This document shows positions 1-6,420 of a stretch of 10,449 bases of DNA, one piece after another. The DNA is taken from the NCBI GenBank assembly GCA_003501375.1, contig DNPO01000182.1, positions 1 to 10,449 on the forward strand, written 5' to 3'. Position numbers and translations under genes: made by a program. Source of the stretch: Candidatus Sumerlaeota bacterium (GTDB lineage Bacteria > Sumerlaeota > Sumerlaeia > UBA8349). The notes below the pieces were generated by a model that saw only the letters and a program-made list of their open reading frames with translations, did no database searches and was not told where the DNA came from. How positions within the stretch are numbered: the stretch's first letter is position 1; every line of letters begins with the position of its first letter.

Positions 1-2
1 GG

Positions 3-398
3 TCATGAAAAAATGCCTCGCTTGAGTTCGACCACTTGGATCGTCTCAGGCTCAAAGCCATCTTTCAATACCGGCAACGCTTTGTACGGGTCAATCGTGC
101 CACAGACAAAAATGTCCATCGCTGCGTATTCGTACTCGGGCCAAGTGTGAATGCTAATGTGTGATTCTTGAAGAACTGCAACCCCGGAAACGCCACCGCC
201 TGGAGAGAAGACGTGGAGGTCGATACTTAAAAGTGTGGCGCCACAGGCTTCGACAGCCTGCTTCATCAGGGTTTCAATAATGGTGGGATCCGTCATGTGC
301 CGAGCTTTCCAAAGCTCGATAATCAAATGAATGCCCGCAAACTTAATCGGGCCCTGTACGCCGCAGTACGCGCTTGGTGCAAGGATAGTATTCTCCAT
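3..398 (-). CDS. speH: S-adenosylmethionine decarboxylase proenzyme
   Basis: Decarboxylates S-adenosylmethionine to the aminopropyl donor used for spermidine synthesis in the cytoplasm. The proenzyme cleaves itself into beta and alpha chains and makes a pyruvoyl cofactor. With the ATG at 398 the protein is 131 aa. It shows the family signature QESHISIHTWPEYEYAAMD (residues 77-95): cleavage is expected between Glu78 and Ser79 (the future pyruvoyl group). His84 and Cys99 stand at +5 and +20 from that Ser, the spacing of Ser63/His68/Cys83 in the Thermotoga enzyme. The length fits the short prokaryotic (SpeH) class. The frame stays open to a GTG at 458, but a good promoter places the transcription start close to that GTG, so I prefer the ATG. 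An AAAGGGGG stretch lies 14 nt before the ATG, which is rather far. The stop is at 3-5, so the gene is complete; no spermidine synthase gene is visible in the window. Confidence 0.93.
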   Translation of the reverse strand: MENTILAPSAYCGVQGPIKFAGIHLIIELWKARHMTDPTIIETLMKQAVEACGATLLSIDLHVFSPGGGVSGVAVLQESHISIHTWPEYEYAAMDIFVCGTIDPYKALPVLKDGFEPETIQVVELKRGIFS

Positions 399-466
399 CG
401 TTTCGCATAAAGCCCCCTTTACCGATTTTGTGCAGAGCCGACAAGGCCCTTTATACACGAAGTCCC

Positions 467-496
467 CTTATAGCGAAAAAAGCGACATTTGTGCAA
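467..496 (-). promoter_or_regulatory. Predicted sigma70-type promoter of speH
   Basis: On the minus strand TTGCAC (496-491) is followed after 18 nt by TATAAG (472-467). These match the -35 and -10 consensus at four and five of six positions. Transcription would begin near 460, giving a leader of about 60 nt before the ATG at 398. It would also make the in-frame GTG at 458 essentially leaderless. Inferred from sequence alone. Confidence 0.5.
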
Positions 497-577
497 GTGT
501 TTTTTCACTAAAATAAAATTTGGGTCACGCAAGCCAATAACATTCCCAGGACGATTTCAACGTGAAAGGGACTCATT

Positions 578-613
578 CTTTGGAGTGCGGCGGCATAATG
601 CCGCACTCCAAAG
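578..613. repeat. Perfect long palindrome (REP-like or terminator hairpin)
   Basis: The arms CTTTGGAGTGCGGC (578-591) and GCCGCACTCCAAAG (600-613) are exact inverse complements, with an 8-nt spacer. It lies about 80 nt past the stop of the chemotaxis gene and between two leftward genes, so it could end that transcript. Neither side has a run of T after the stem, so it is not a textbook rho-independent terminator. The G+C-rich stem resembles dispersed REP-like palindromes of some bacterial genomes. Only one copy is present in this window. The rest of the gap (399-691) holds the speH promoter and nothing else I can name. Confidence 0.6.
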
Positions 614-691
614 GGGCCATTTTACGACTTTGAAAACTCTTTCTTGTGCAGTTCCATTGGGGCAAGAGACGTAATCAGGGAATTGCGACCC

Positions 692-2737
692 TTAAAAGTG
701 ACCCTTAGAGGAGTCGTCATCATCAAACGGAATCATTGCTGAGGCCTTGCTTTTTGTCATTCCGGCACCGATTGTTTTGGAGGTGGAATGGGAAGGGGCT
801 ATGGCAATGTGCATGGATTGTTTGTGCTGAGACGGTGCATGCCAGTTTTCGTATTCGGCAGGATGCCCACTGGAATTTGCCCCGCTGCCGTTCACTAACG
901 CGGTCAAATCGCCCACCACGCCTCGCATTTGCATCGCCTGGGCAGACAGTTCCTCGCTGGCAGAGGCAGATTCTTCTGCATTGGATGCCACGGCCTGGGT
1001 TACCTTATCCATTTGTGCCACCGCCGTGTTGATTTGTGCCACACCTTCGGATTGTTCGTGCGATGCGGTGGTTACTTCGCGCGTTTGATTCGCGACTTCC
1101 CCGACGATCTCTTGAATCTTGCCAATGGCCTCGGCAGCCTTGGCGACTACTTCCGCACCGCGTTGCGATTGTTCCACGCTGGTTTCAATCAGATTAGCGG
1201 TGTCCTTGGCTGCAACAGCGGAGCGCTGCGCCAGATTACGTACTTCCTCGGCCACCACGGCAAATCCCTTGCCATGTTCACCCGCTCGTGCAGCTTCCAC
1301 CGCGGCGTTCAATGCAAGCAAGTTGGTCTGGAAAGCAATCTCCTCGATTGTCTTGATGATGCCGGAAATTTTGCTGGACGAGTTTTTGATCTCAGCCATT
1401 GTCTGCACAGTCTCGGTCATAGCAACGTTGGCTTGCGCAGCGGCTTTTTGCGCCTCATCCGCTCCCTCCGTCGCTTGTTGCGCTTTGTCTGCATTGCCGC
1501 GCGATTGTCCGGCCAATTCTTCCAGCGCCGACGAAGATTCCTCTAAACTGGAAGCCTGCTCTGTCGCACCTTCCGCTAATTGCTGGCTGGATTGCGAAAT
1601 TTGGCCCGATGCAGCAGCGACTTGTTCGGAACCCGCGTTCAGGCTATCGACAGTTCGGTTGAGCATGCGTACCAGCCCCATGATGATGAGTGTCCCGATG
1701 AGAAGCGACGCGACAATACCAATGATGCCGGCCGTAACCAGCAAGGTAACGGCGGTTTTGTAAGTTGCAGCGCATTCTTTGGCAGTGCTTTCAGTGCGTT
1801 TCCCGAGCCCATTTACCAGTTTCAGGCACAGGTCATTCACCTTGTTTATCGCATCACGTTGTTTGCCCATGCTAATTTCATTTGCGAGACTGCAGGTGTT
1901 CTTCCGGGAAAGAGTTAGTATTTCTGCCGTAAGCGCCTGATAATCTTTCAGCAGAGCATCAACCGGAGCGAGAACGGCTTTTTCTTCGGCGTCGCACACG
2001 ACTGCAAGTCGCACCATATCTTTGGTTATGGTTTGTTCCCTCACCTTGGTTGCTGTTTCAATATCCGTTTTTTCCTTCTCGGAGGAGGAGTTGATGTGCT
2101 TGAAAAATATGGCTTGCGTGTTTTGCACGGCATCGTTGATCTCGTAGACCAACGCCATCTTTTCCGAAATGATTTTTAGCGCTGCCGCAGAGTCTGTCGC
2201 GCCCTCCGTTTTTTTGACAGCGAGTTTTACCAGAGCGTCCATGGACGTTCCAATTTTCCCCATCAGTTCAATGCCTTGAGCATTGGTTTTTTGGGTTGCA
2301 TGTGCATCGGTGTTCTGGGCCGCGAGGTCGAGCATTTCCTTATCGTTTTTCTTGACCTCTTCCAGTGCCCCCGGCAGTTCCGCGAAAGCGGCTTTTCCTT
2401 CGGCGGATACCTCAGGGTCCCTATCGCAAATGTCTTTCAGCGCCTTGTGCGCTTTAGTCATTTCCTCCAAAGCGATTGCTGCTGCTGCCGCATATTTTTT
2501 TGATTCAGCGTCATCGGTCGAGATGACCGCATTTTTTTCACTGCGCACTACGTCCATGATGCTATAACGCAACACACCCAGCGCATTGACTTCCGGGGTG
2601 ATGAAACCAGTTTCATAACTAAGCATTTGATTGACGCTGTTGAGCCCATAATATCCAATTCCCCCTACCGTGATGGCGGTGAGGGTCATAAGAGCCAAGA
2701 CAAAGTACAATTTGCTACTGAGTTTCATGTTTTTCAT
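692..2737 (-). CDS. Methyl-accepting chemotaxis protein (transducer)
   Basis: Inner-membrane receptor that relays a periplasmic stimulus to the CheA/CheW kinase complex. From the ATG at 2737 it has 681 residues: membrane segment 1 at about 10-32, a helical periplasmic sensor region at 33-327, membrane segment 2 at about 328-358, then a long coiled-coil signalling domain. The near-invariant hairpin tip is clear (FQTNLLALNAAVEAARAGEH, 469-488). Ser/Glu-rich stretches at 393-408 and 585-600 look like methylation regions. The tail has the acidic motif MIPFDDDD (668-675), seen at the ends of similar receptors; there is no CheR-tethering NWETF pentapeptide. The HAMP linker is almost missing: the signalling helix starts within about 15 residues of segment 2. 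The sensor region carries five cysteines. The ligand cannot be told. The start is set by AGGGAG 7 nt upstream; an upstream in-frame extension to 2845 lacks family likeness. Confidence 0.95.
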   Translation of the reverse strand: MKNMKLSSKLYFVLALMTLTAITVGGIGYYGLNSVNQMLSYETGFITPEVNALGVLRYSIMDVVRSEKNAVISTDDAESKKYAAAAAIALEEMTKAHKALKDICDRDPEVSAEGKAAFAELPGALEEVKKNDKEMLDLAAQNTDAHATQKTNAQGIELMGKIGTSMDALVKLAVKKTEGATDSAAALKIISEKMALVYEINDAVQNTQAIFFKHINSSSEKEKTDIETATKVREQTITKDMVRLAVVCDAEEKAVLAPVDALLKDYQALTAEILTLSRKNTCSLANEISMGKQRDAINKVNDLCLKLVNGLGKRTESTAKECAATYKTAVTLLVTAGIIGIVASLLIGTLIIMGLVRMLNRTVDSLNAGSEQVAAASGQISQSSQQLAEGATEQASSLEESSSALEELAGQSRGNADKAQQATEGADEAQKAAAQANVAMTETVQTMAEIKNSSSKISGIIKTIEEIAFQTNLLALNAAVEAARAGEHGKGFAVVAEEVRNLAQRSAVAAKDTANLIETSVEQSQRGAEVVAKAAEAIGKIQEIVGEVANQTREVTTASHEQSEGVAQINTAVAQMDKVTQAVASNAEESASASEELSAQAMQMRGVVGDLTALVNGSGANSSGHPAEYENWHAPSQHKQSMHIAIAPSHSTSKTIGAGMTKSKASAMIPFDDDDSSKGHF

Positions 2738-2744
2738 GAGAATT

Positions 2745-2750
2745 CTCCCT
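2745..2750 (-). promoter_or_regulatory. Ribosome binding site fixing the MCP start
   Basis: AGGGAG on the minus strand lies 7 nt before the ATG at 2737. It is the clearest Shine-Dalgarno site in the window. It rules in favour of this start over the longer in-frame ORF opening at 2845, and over the ATG three codons downstream. Confidence 0.65.
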
Positions 2751-3090
2751 GTCCTTGGAGATAAGTTTTGTCGCATCCGTTGCGAATAAATAACTTTTGT
2801 GGGTCTCTCTTGGGTACCCACTGCAACAAAAGACGATCCACCCATCCCGTTTGAGGTAACCGTAAAAGCATTGTGAACAAAAATACCACGGGCGAAATGT
2901 TTCCATTCCTTAAAACAAATACCTTTGCGTCAACTACCGCTTTTCTCTCGTTACTTCCCCCATGCGCATATCCCCTTTCTTGTCTTAGGTCGCAGAATTT
3001 ATTTTCACCAGAGCCAACTTTTGTATTCATCTTCGTGAGGCGGTAACAATTTGTCTGATTTCCATAGATTGGCAAATATTGCAAAAGATG

Positions 3091-3120
3091 TGGCAATTTT
3101 CGGGTTTGATATGCTAAAAT
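3091..3120 (+). promoter_or_regulatory. Possible extended -10 promoter in intergenic region
   Basis: TGCTAAAAT (3112-3120, with TG at 3112-3113) reads as an extended -10 element. A weak -35 (TGGCAA, 3091-3096) lies 18 nt upstream. No coding region begins for 300 nt downstream, but a hairpin follows at 3140-3165. It could drive a long leader for the gene at 3422 or a small RNA. Weak evidence. Confidence 0.22.
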
Positions 3121-3343
3121 CCCATCATCGTTAAATGAATCAGAAGTTTTAGAGCGAAACTCTGAGCGCGTGGTATGTAGCGTTTGGGTTGGATATGGGA
3201 TACGAGAACAATCTGCATTCACCGCCCGCCACTTTAATACAATTGTATCCAATCGGTCAATATAAAAGTATTCTTGCTATGCTATTCGCTACAAAAGTAT
3301 CTTTCATTGTTATGCGTTGTTCGTCGCAAAAGCCTTATAAATT

Positions 3344-3396
3344 AAGGTTTTTTAATAATAAAAATTATTAAGTATAAAGGTTTTTTAAAGTAAAAT
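3344..3396 (+). promoter_or_regulatory. Repeat-dense putative promoter/operator of the HTH regulator
   Basis: The 12-mer AAGGTTTTTTAA occurs twice in direct orientation (3344-3355 and 3377-3388), 33 nt apart from start to start, close to three helical turns. Between them is a perfect inverted repeat with arms TTAATAAT and ATTATTAA and an AAAA spacer (3352-3371). A candidate promoter overlaps them: weak -35 TTAAGT (3368-3373), 17 nt, then good -10 TAAAAT (3391-3396), giving a short leader before the ATG at 3422. Repeats laid over the promoter of a DNA-binding protein gene suggest autoregulation. This is inference; the region is A+T-rich, so chance repeats are easier. Confidence 0.4.
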
Positions 3397-3421
3397 TGCT
3401 ACCGTAAAGGCGTTGCCCTAA

Positions 3422-3943
3422 ATGAATAGAATCGAAAATATACGTGCAGCGATTGCTACCCAAAATTTTAGTAACCTATCGCGTGAGTTAAAACGGATTG
3501 GCATTTCCTACACAACCGATGGGCTGAGAAAAATTGTGACCGGGCGAACGGTTGAACCCCGGTCCAGCCTTCTCGATGGAATTTGTCGTGTACTCCATCT
3601 AAATCCACTCACGGGATTACCTTTGGGAAGAGAGAATTCTGACAAGGGCGCTGTTACGCCTCAGGAAGATAAACTGGGGGAAATTTCCGTTTTTAAAATT
3701 TACTCCGCAATTGAGAGTGGAGGAAAAAAGTGGAAAATATCCTTTTCGCTCGATGCGTCGGAGGTTGATTTTTCCTGTCCGAAGTGTGGCAAGGAATTTC
3801 AACAGACTCTCGGATGGTTTAAGCGGCAGAAAAATTTTTGTCCCATCTGTGGAAGTGTTTTTGACTCTACTGCCTTTATGAAGCAAATGGAGGTGGTTGA
3901 AAAAATGTTGTCCGTCCTTTTTAACCGGGACGAGGAGGAATAA
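3422..3943 (+). CDS. HTH-like and zinc-ribbon putative regulator
   Basis: A 173-residue cytoplasmic protein that I do not recognise as a named family. Residues about 5-62 are short helices compatible with a helix-turn-helix fold (FSNLSRELKRIGISYTTDGL, 16-35, then a basic stretch and a second helical part). A linker follows, with a short hydrophilic region at about 86-115. The C-terminal part has two CxxC knuckles, CPKC at 119-122 and CPIC at 140-143, separated by 17 residues: a typical zinc ribbon. The tail is acidic (DEEE). This combination suggests DNA binding and gene control, with the zinc ribbon binding nucleic acid or a partner. It stands alone, with a repeat-rich promoter upstream and no partner gene. 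Base composition is more A+T-rich than the genes to its right, so acquisition by transfer is possible. The start is the first ATG; AAAGGCG about 9 nt upstream is a weak ribosome site. Confidence 0.75.
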   Translation: MNRIENIRAAIATQNFSNLSRELKRIGISYTTDGLRKIVTGRTVEPRSSLLDGICRVLHLNPLTGLPLGRENSDKGAVTPQEDKLGEISVFKIYSAIESGGKKWKISFSLDASEVDFSCPKCGKEFQQTLGWFKRQKNFCPICGSVFDSTAFMKQMEVVEKMLSVLFNRDEEE

Positions 3944-4012
3944 GCTGCCGGGGAAATTTTGGTGACATTACCCCCCCAATATATCTTGAGGATTCCCTAC
4001 GTGTCCTCCGCG

Positions 4013-4057
4013 GTGAAAAGGTTTTCACTTTACTTCCTTGTTTGCGCTTGCTAAAAA
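4013..4057 (+). promoter_or_regulatory. Putative promoter with abutting palindromic operator for ymdB cluster
   Basis: TTTACT (4029-4034) and TAAAAA (4052-4057) are separated by 17 nt, and a TG pair (4049-4050) extends the -10. A perfect palindrome GTGAAAAGGTTTTCAC (4013-4028) touches the -35 box. This position is typical of a dimeric regulator site. The start of transcription would be near 4064, about 28 nt before the ATG at 4092. That argues against the in-frame TTG at 4038, which lies inside the promoter. Confidence 0.42.
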
Positions 4058-4091
4058 GAGTTCGGGAAATAGAAAGGTTGGACTTAACCGG

Positions 4092-4880
4092 ATGCTCATT
4101 TTTTTTATTGGGGACATTGTGGGGCGTCCTGGGCGGCAATTGGTGCAGAATTTGCTGCCGGGATTTCGCAAGTCGCGTCAAATTGATTTCGTGGTGGCGA
4201 ACGGTGAAAACTCTGCCAGTGGTAAGGGTTTGACGCCTTCCATTGCGGAAGACTTATACACCGCCGGGGTGGATGTGATTACCTCCGGGAACCATGTGTG
4301 GAAAAACCGCGAAATTTTTCACATCATCGACAAAGACCCACGCGTGTTGCGGCCTGCCAATTACCCGGAAGACGATTCCGTTCCCGGGCAGGGTAGTGGT
4401 TTGTACCCGGTAGCGGGCGCGGGCTGTTTTGTTGGCGTGGTCAATCTGATCGGACGCGTGAACCTGGGGCCGATGGATTGCCCGTTCCGCGTCGGGCGTG
4501 CGCTGGTGAACGATTTGCTGCATGAAACTAAAGTTATCTTGGTAGATTTCCACGCGGAAGCTACCAGTGAAAAAATTGCGATGGGGTACTATCTGGACGG
4601 ACTGGCCTCAACGGTGCTCGGCACGCATACGCATGTGCAAACGGCGGACGAGCGCATATTGCCCAACGGTACCGCGACGTTGACCGACGTGGGCATGACC
4701 GGTCCGCACGATGGTGTGTTGGGAATCCGCAAAGATATTATTTTGCATAACATGATTACGCACATGCCGGTTCGACACGAGTTGGCTGAGGGCGATATGC
4801 GCCTTTGTGGAGCATTGGTGGAAGTCGACACCGTGACCGGGCGCGCCAGCGCGATTGAACGGGTGTGCTTGAGGGGATAA
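4092..4880 (+). CDS. ymdB: YmdB-family metallophosphoesterase
   Basis: A 262-residue member of the TIGR00282/YmdB family, calcineurin-like enzymes with two metals. Bacillus subtilis YmdB hydrolyses 2',3'-cyclic nucleotides and affects the choice between biofilm and motility. It is unrelated to Escherichia coli ymdB. With the ATG at 4092 the ligand positions are Asp8 (FFIGDIVG), Glu39 and Asn40 (ANGENS), Asn67 and His68 (SGNHVW), His154 (DFHAEATSEK), and His179 and His181 (GTHTHVQTADE). The first five match the Bacillus numbering exactly, which supports this start over the 18-codon-longer TTG start. There is no signal peptide; the protein is cytoplasmic. Shine-Dalgarno support is weak: AAAGG lies 14 nt upstream. 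It heads a rightward gene cluster and has a likely promoter of its own. The family is certain; the substrate in this organism is inferred. Confidence 0.92.
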   Translation: MLIFFIGDIVGRPGRQLVQNLLPGFRKSRQIDFVVANGENSASGKGLTPSIAEDLYTAGVDVITSGNHVWKNREIFHIIDKDPRVLRPANYPEDDSVPGQGSGLYPVAGAGCFVGVVNLIGRVNLGPMDCPFRVGRALVNDLLHETKVILVDFHAEATSEKIAMGYYLDGLASTVLGTHTHVQTADERILPNGTATLTDVGMTGPHDGVLGIRKDIILHNMITHMPVRHELAEGDMRLCGALVEVDTVTGRASAIERVCLRG

Positions 4881-4933
4881 GTAGTTAGGGCGCAAAGCAT
4901 TGGTCAGGACTATATGGGCTTGATGAATGCCTG

Positions 4934-4962
4934 TTGCATTGCATTGTCAATTTCGGTAGATT
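4934..4962 (+). promoter_or_regulatory. Possible secondary promoter before the pseudopilin-tailed gene
   Basis: TTGCAT (4934-4939) and TAGATT (4957-4962) have the ideal 17-nt spacing. They lie in the 112-nt gap after the phosphoesterase gene. Each box matches consensus at about four of six positions. It could give the downstream three genes separate expression. No terminator is visible between 4881 and 4934. Confidence 0.3.
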
Positions 4963-4992
4963 GCAGACAGGCGTTGAGGCGCCTTGCCGCCC

Positions 4993-6408
4993 ATGAACTT
5001 CGAGTTTTCCCTTCGCCAACTCATTGTCGCCAGTTTGGTCATTCTGATCGTGCTGGCCTGTGCGGCTTTTCCCTCTCTGATTCCCGTGTCATTTTTTACG
5101 GCGGTTTACCATTCGGTGGTTTCTGAATTAGAAGTGCTCCATGTGATTCGCACGGACGCATTGCCGATGCGTGTCATTTCACAAGCGGATACGGAACAAA
5201 AGGAAGAGCAAATTACCAAAGAGTATCCGCGGACGCGTTATGAAATGTACAACCCGCAGGATGGATTGCTAACCCCTCCCTCGGAAGATGCGATACAGAT
5301 ATTGGATAGCATTGCAGCGCAATATGCAGAGCGGGCGGGAGCCTCCCTCGATAGCGTGGGGCGTTGCAAACAGTGGCTGAATGCACGTTTAAATAACCAG
5401 TCCTTGCCAGAAACCGAGGAATCTGCTTTACAGCAAAGCATGCAAAAAACTGCACCTGTTATTAAAAAAACGTTGGCTACGTTACAAACGGGTGCCTTTT
5501 CTGCAGAAGACCTGGCCCGAACTCTTCCGCACTCTGTGGCCGACGAAGGTGCTTCACCTATTGCGAAGATGGCAGATTTATTTGCCTTGGACGCGTTGGA
5601 AAATAAACGCCAGGGCAAAGTGACGGATGCTTATTTTGAGATTTACAACGCGGCAAAGGCCCTGTTGCCTGCACCAACCGCGCAACTGGAAGACCAACGT
5701 GCCACACTCGAAGGTTTTGATACCATTATGCACACGTGGCGCACCATGGTGGCATCCGACAAACAGGGGGAACGGCTCGAAACGGCCCTGACCCAAATGA
5801 ACGATGTCGGGGGAGAATTGCGCCAGCGCCTGTCGCAAGTGCGTGATCCCCTGTCGCGCGATTTGATGGCGCGTATTCGGCAATTGCCTTTGGAGAAAAA
5901 AGAACGCGATTCGGTAGAGCGTACCACTCCGGATTATCTGTTTAATTTCTATTCCGAGAAAGCGCACAAATACACCACCGATCCTGAAAAAGTGGCTGCA
6001 TTAGATAAAAAGTTAGAACCCTTGAAAGAACAGGTGATGCGGGCAATGGAATTGCGGGGAAAAACTGCGATGGCAGAACCACTGGCGCTTCAGGAGAAAG
6101 CGACGCTGGCGGAAATGGATATGACGCGCATCGGACTGGCGGAAGAGGTTAAGCGTTTGGCCTATCCCGAAGATACGACCACGAGTCCCGAAAAACTGAC
6201 CCCGCGTTATCTTCCTTATGTGCCTACGGACCCTTTCAACAACAAGGGGTATTCTGTACGAGAAACCAATGCTGTTTCTACGGGAACCCTGCAAAATTAC
6301 TTTTCAGCATATTACTCCATTGGCCCCGATGGTAAGGATCAAAAGGGGCTGCTTTTGTACGATCCCACCAATGGCGCTACGAGCGTCGGCGATATTTATA
6401 TTCCCTAG
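4993..6408 (+). CDS. Membrane-anchored protein with pseudopilin-like C-terminal tail
   Basis: A 471-residue protein with no named family that I recognise. One N-terminal hydrophobic segment (about residues 9-36) is an uncleaved anchor or signal; the FSLRQL stretch before it is not a clear prepilin peptidase site. Residues about 37-395 are mostly charged helices. The last 70 residues read like the end of type II secretion/type IV major pseudopilins: TPRYLPYVPTDPF (403-415), YSIGPDG (441-447) and YDPTNGATSVGDIYIP (456-471). In that family this region folds as the C-terminal beta part and calcium loop. Related long proteins with such tails occur in Verrucomicrobiota and Planctomycetota and are generally hypothetical. 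The product should face the periplasm or envelope. It is followed by pdxA after 12 nt, hence probably co-transcribed. A TTG at 4984 is an alternative start, with GAGG 4 nt upstream; the ATG lies 13 nt from it. Confidence 0.85.
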   Translation: MNFEFSLRQLIVASLVILIVLACAAFPSLIPVSFFTAVYHSVVSELEVLHVIRTDALPMRVISQADTEQKEEQITKEYPRTRYEMYNPQDGLLTPPSEDAIQILDSIAAQYAERAGASLDSVGRCKQWLNARLNNQSLPETEESALQQSMQKTAPVIKKTLATLQTGAFSAEDLARTLPHSVADEGASPIAKMADLFALDALENKRQGKVTDAYFEIYNAAKALLPAPTAQLEDQRATLEGFDTIMHTWRTMVASDKQGERLETALTQMNDVGGELRQRLSQVRDPLSRDLMARIRQLPLEKKERDSVERTTPDYLFNFYSEKAHKYTTDPEKVAALDKKLEPLKEQVMRAMELRGKTAMAEPLALQEKATLAEMDMTRIGLAEEVKRLAYPEDTTTSPEKLTPRYLPYVPTDPFNNKGYSVRETNAVSTGTLQNYFSAYYSIGPDGKDQKGLLLYDPTNGATSVGDIYIP

Positions 6409-6420
6409 ACTCGACTTTTT

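Larger units (their letters stand above)
2738..3421. other. Long A+T-rich intergenic region, no supported gene
   Basis: This 684-nt stretch separates the divergent chemotaxis and regulator genes. Its open frames (minus 2734-3252, plus 3189-3371) show no family likeness, and the longer one runs into the chemotaxis gene in another frame; I call neither. Visible signals are these: the palindrome TGGGTACCCA (2811-2820) inside a larger imperfect inverted repeat (about 2794-2830); a minus-strand TTGACG at 2933-2928 that could be a -35 box; a hairpin with arms TCAGA-GTTT and AAAC-TCTGA (3140-3165, one bulged A); a perfect 12-bp palindrome ATACAATTGTAT (3237-3248); and the repeat cluster described separately at 3344-3396. 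Composition is clearly richer in A+T than the genes on the right. Confidence 0.5.

Noticed and set aside
399..458. GTG-started 20-residue extension of SpeH
   Set aside because: The predicted transcription start falls at this GTG, and the added residues are unlike family members; kept as an alternative only because AAGGGG stands 5 nt ahead of it.
929..1763. Two long plus-strand open frames inside the chemotaxis gene
   Set aside because: They are opposite-strand shadows of the MCP signalling domain, with low-complexity Ala/Ser or Arg/Cys-rich translations and no homology signal.
3070..3085. TGGCAAATATTGCA as a sigma54 promoter
   Set aside because: The GG-to-GC distance is two bases too short for the -24/-12 spacing.
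3146..3155. GTTTTAGAGC resembles the start of a Cas9-type CRISPR repeat
   Set aside because: Single 10-base match with no repeats, spacers, tracrRNA partner or cas genes; it is part of a small hairpin.
2734..3252. 172-codon minus-strand open frame overlapping the chemotaxis start
   Set aside because: No family-like motif, odd composition, overlaps the MCP start in another frame and begins in A+T-rich non-coding DNA.
3189..3371. 60-codon plus-strand frame in the intergenic region
   Set aside because: No ribosome site, no recognisable motif, and its end runs into the repeat cluster upstream of the regulator.
3944..4012. Rho-independent terminator after the zinc-ribbon gene
   Set aside because: Only 4-5-bp stems (GGGG/CCCC; GAGGA/TCCTC) with no T-tract, too weak to call.
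4038..4091. Longer TTG start for the YmdB-family gene
   Set aside because: It lies inside the predicted promoter, and the ligand numbering (Asp8, Glu39, Asn67, His68) fits the ATG at 4092 exactly.
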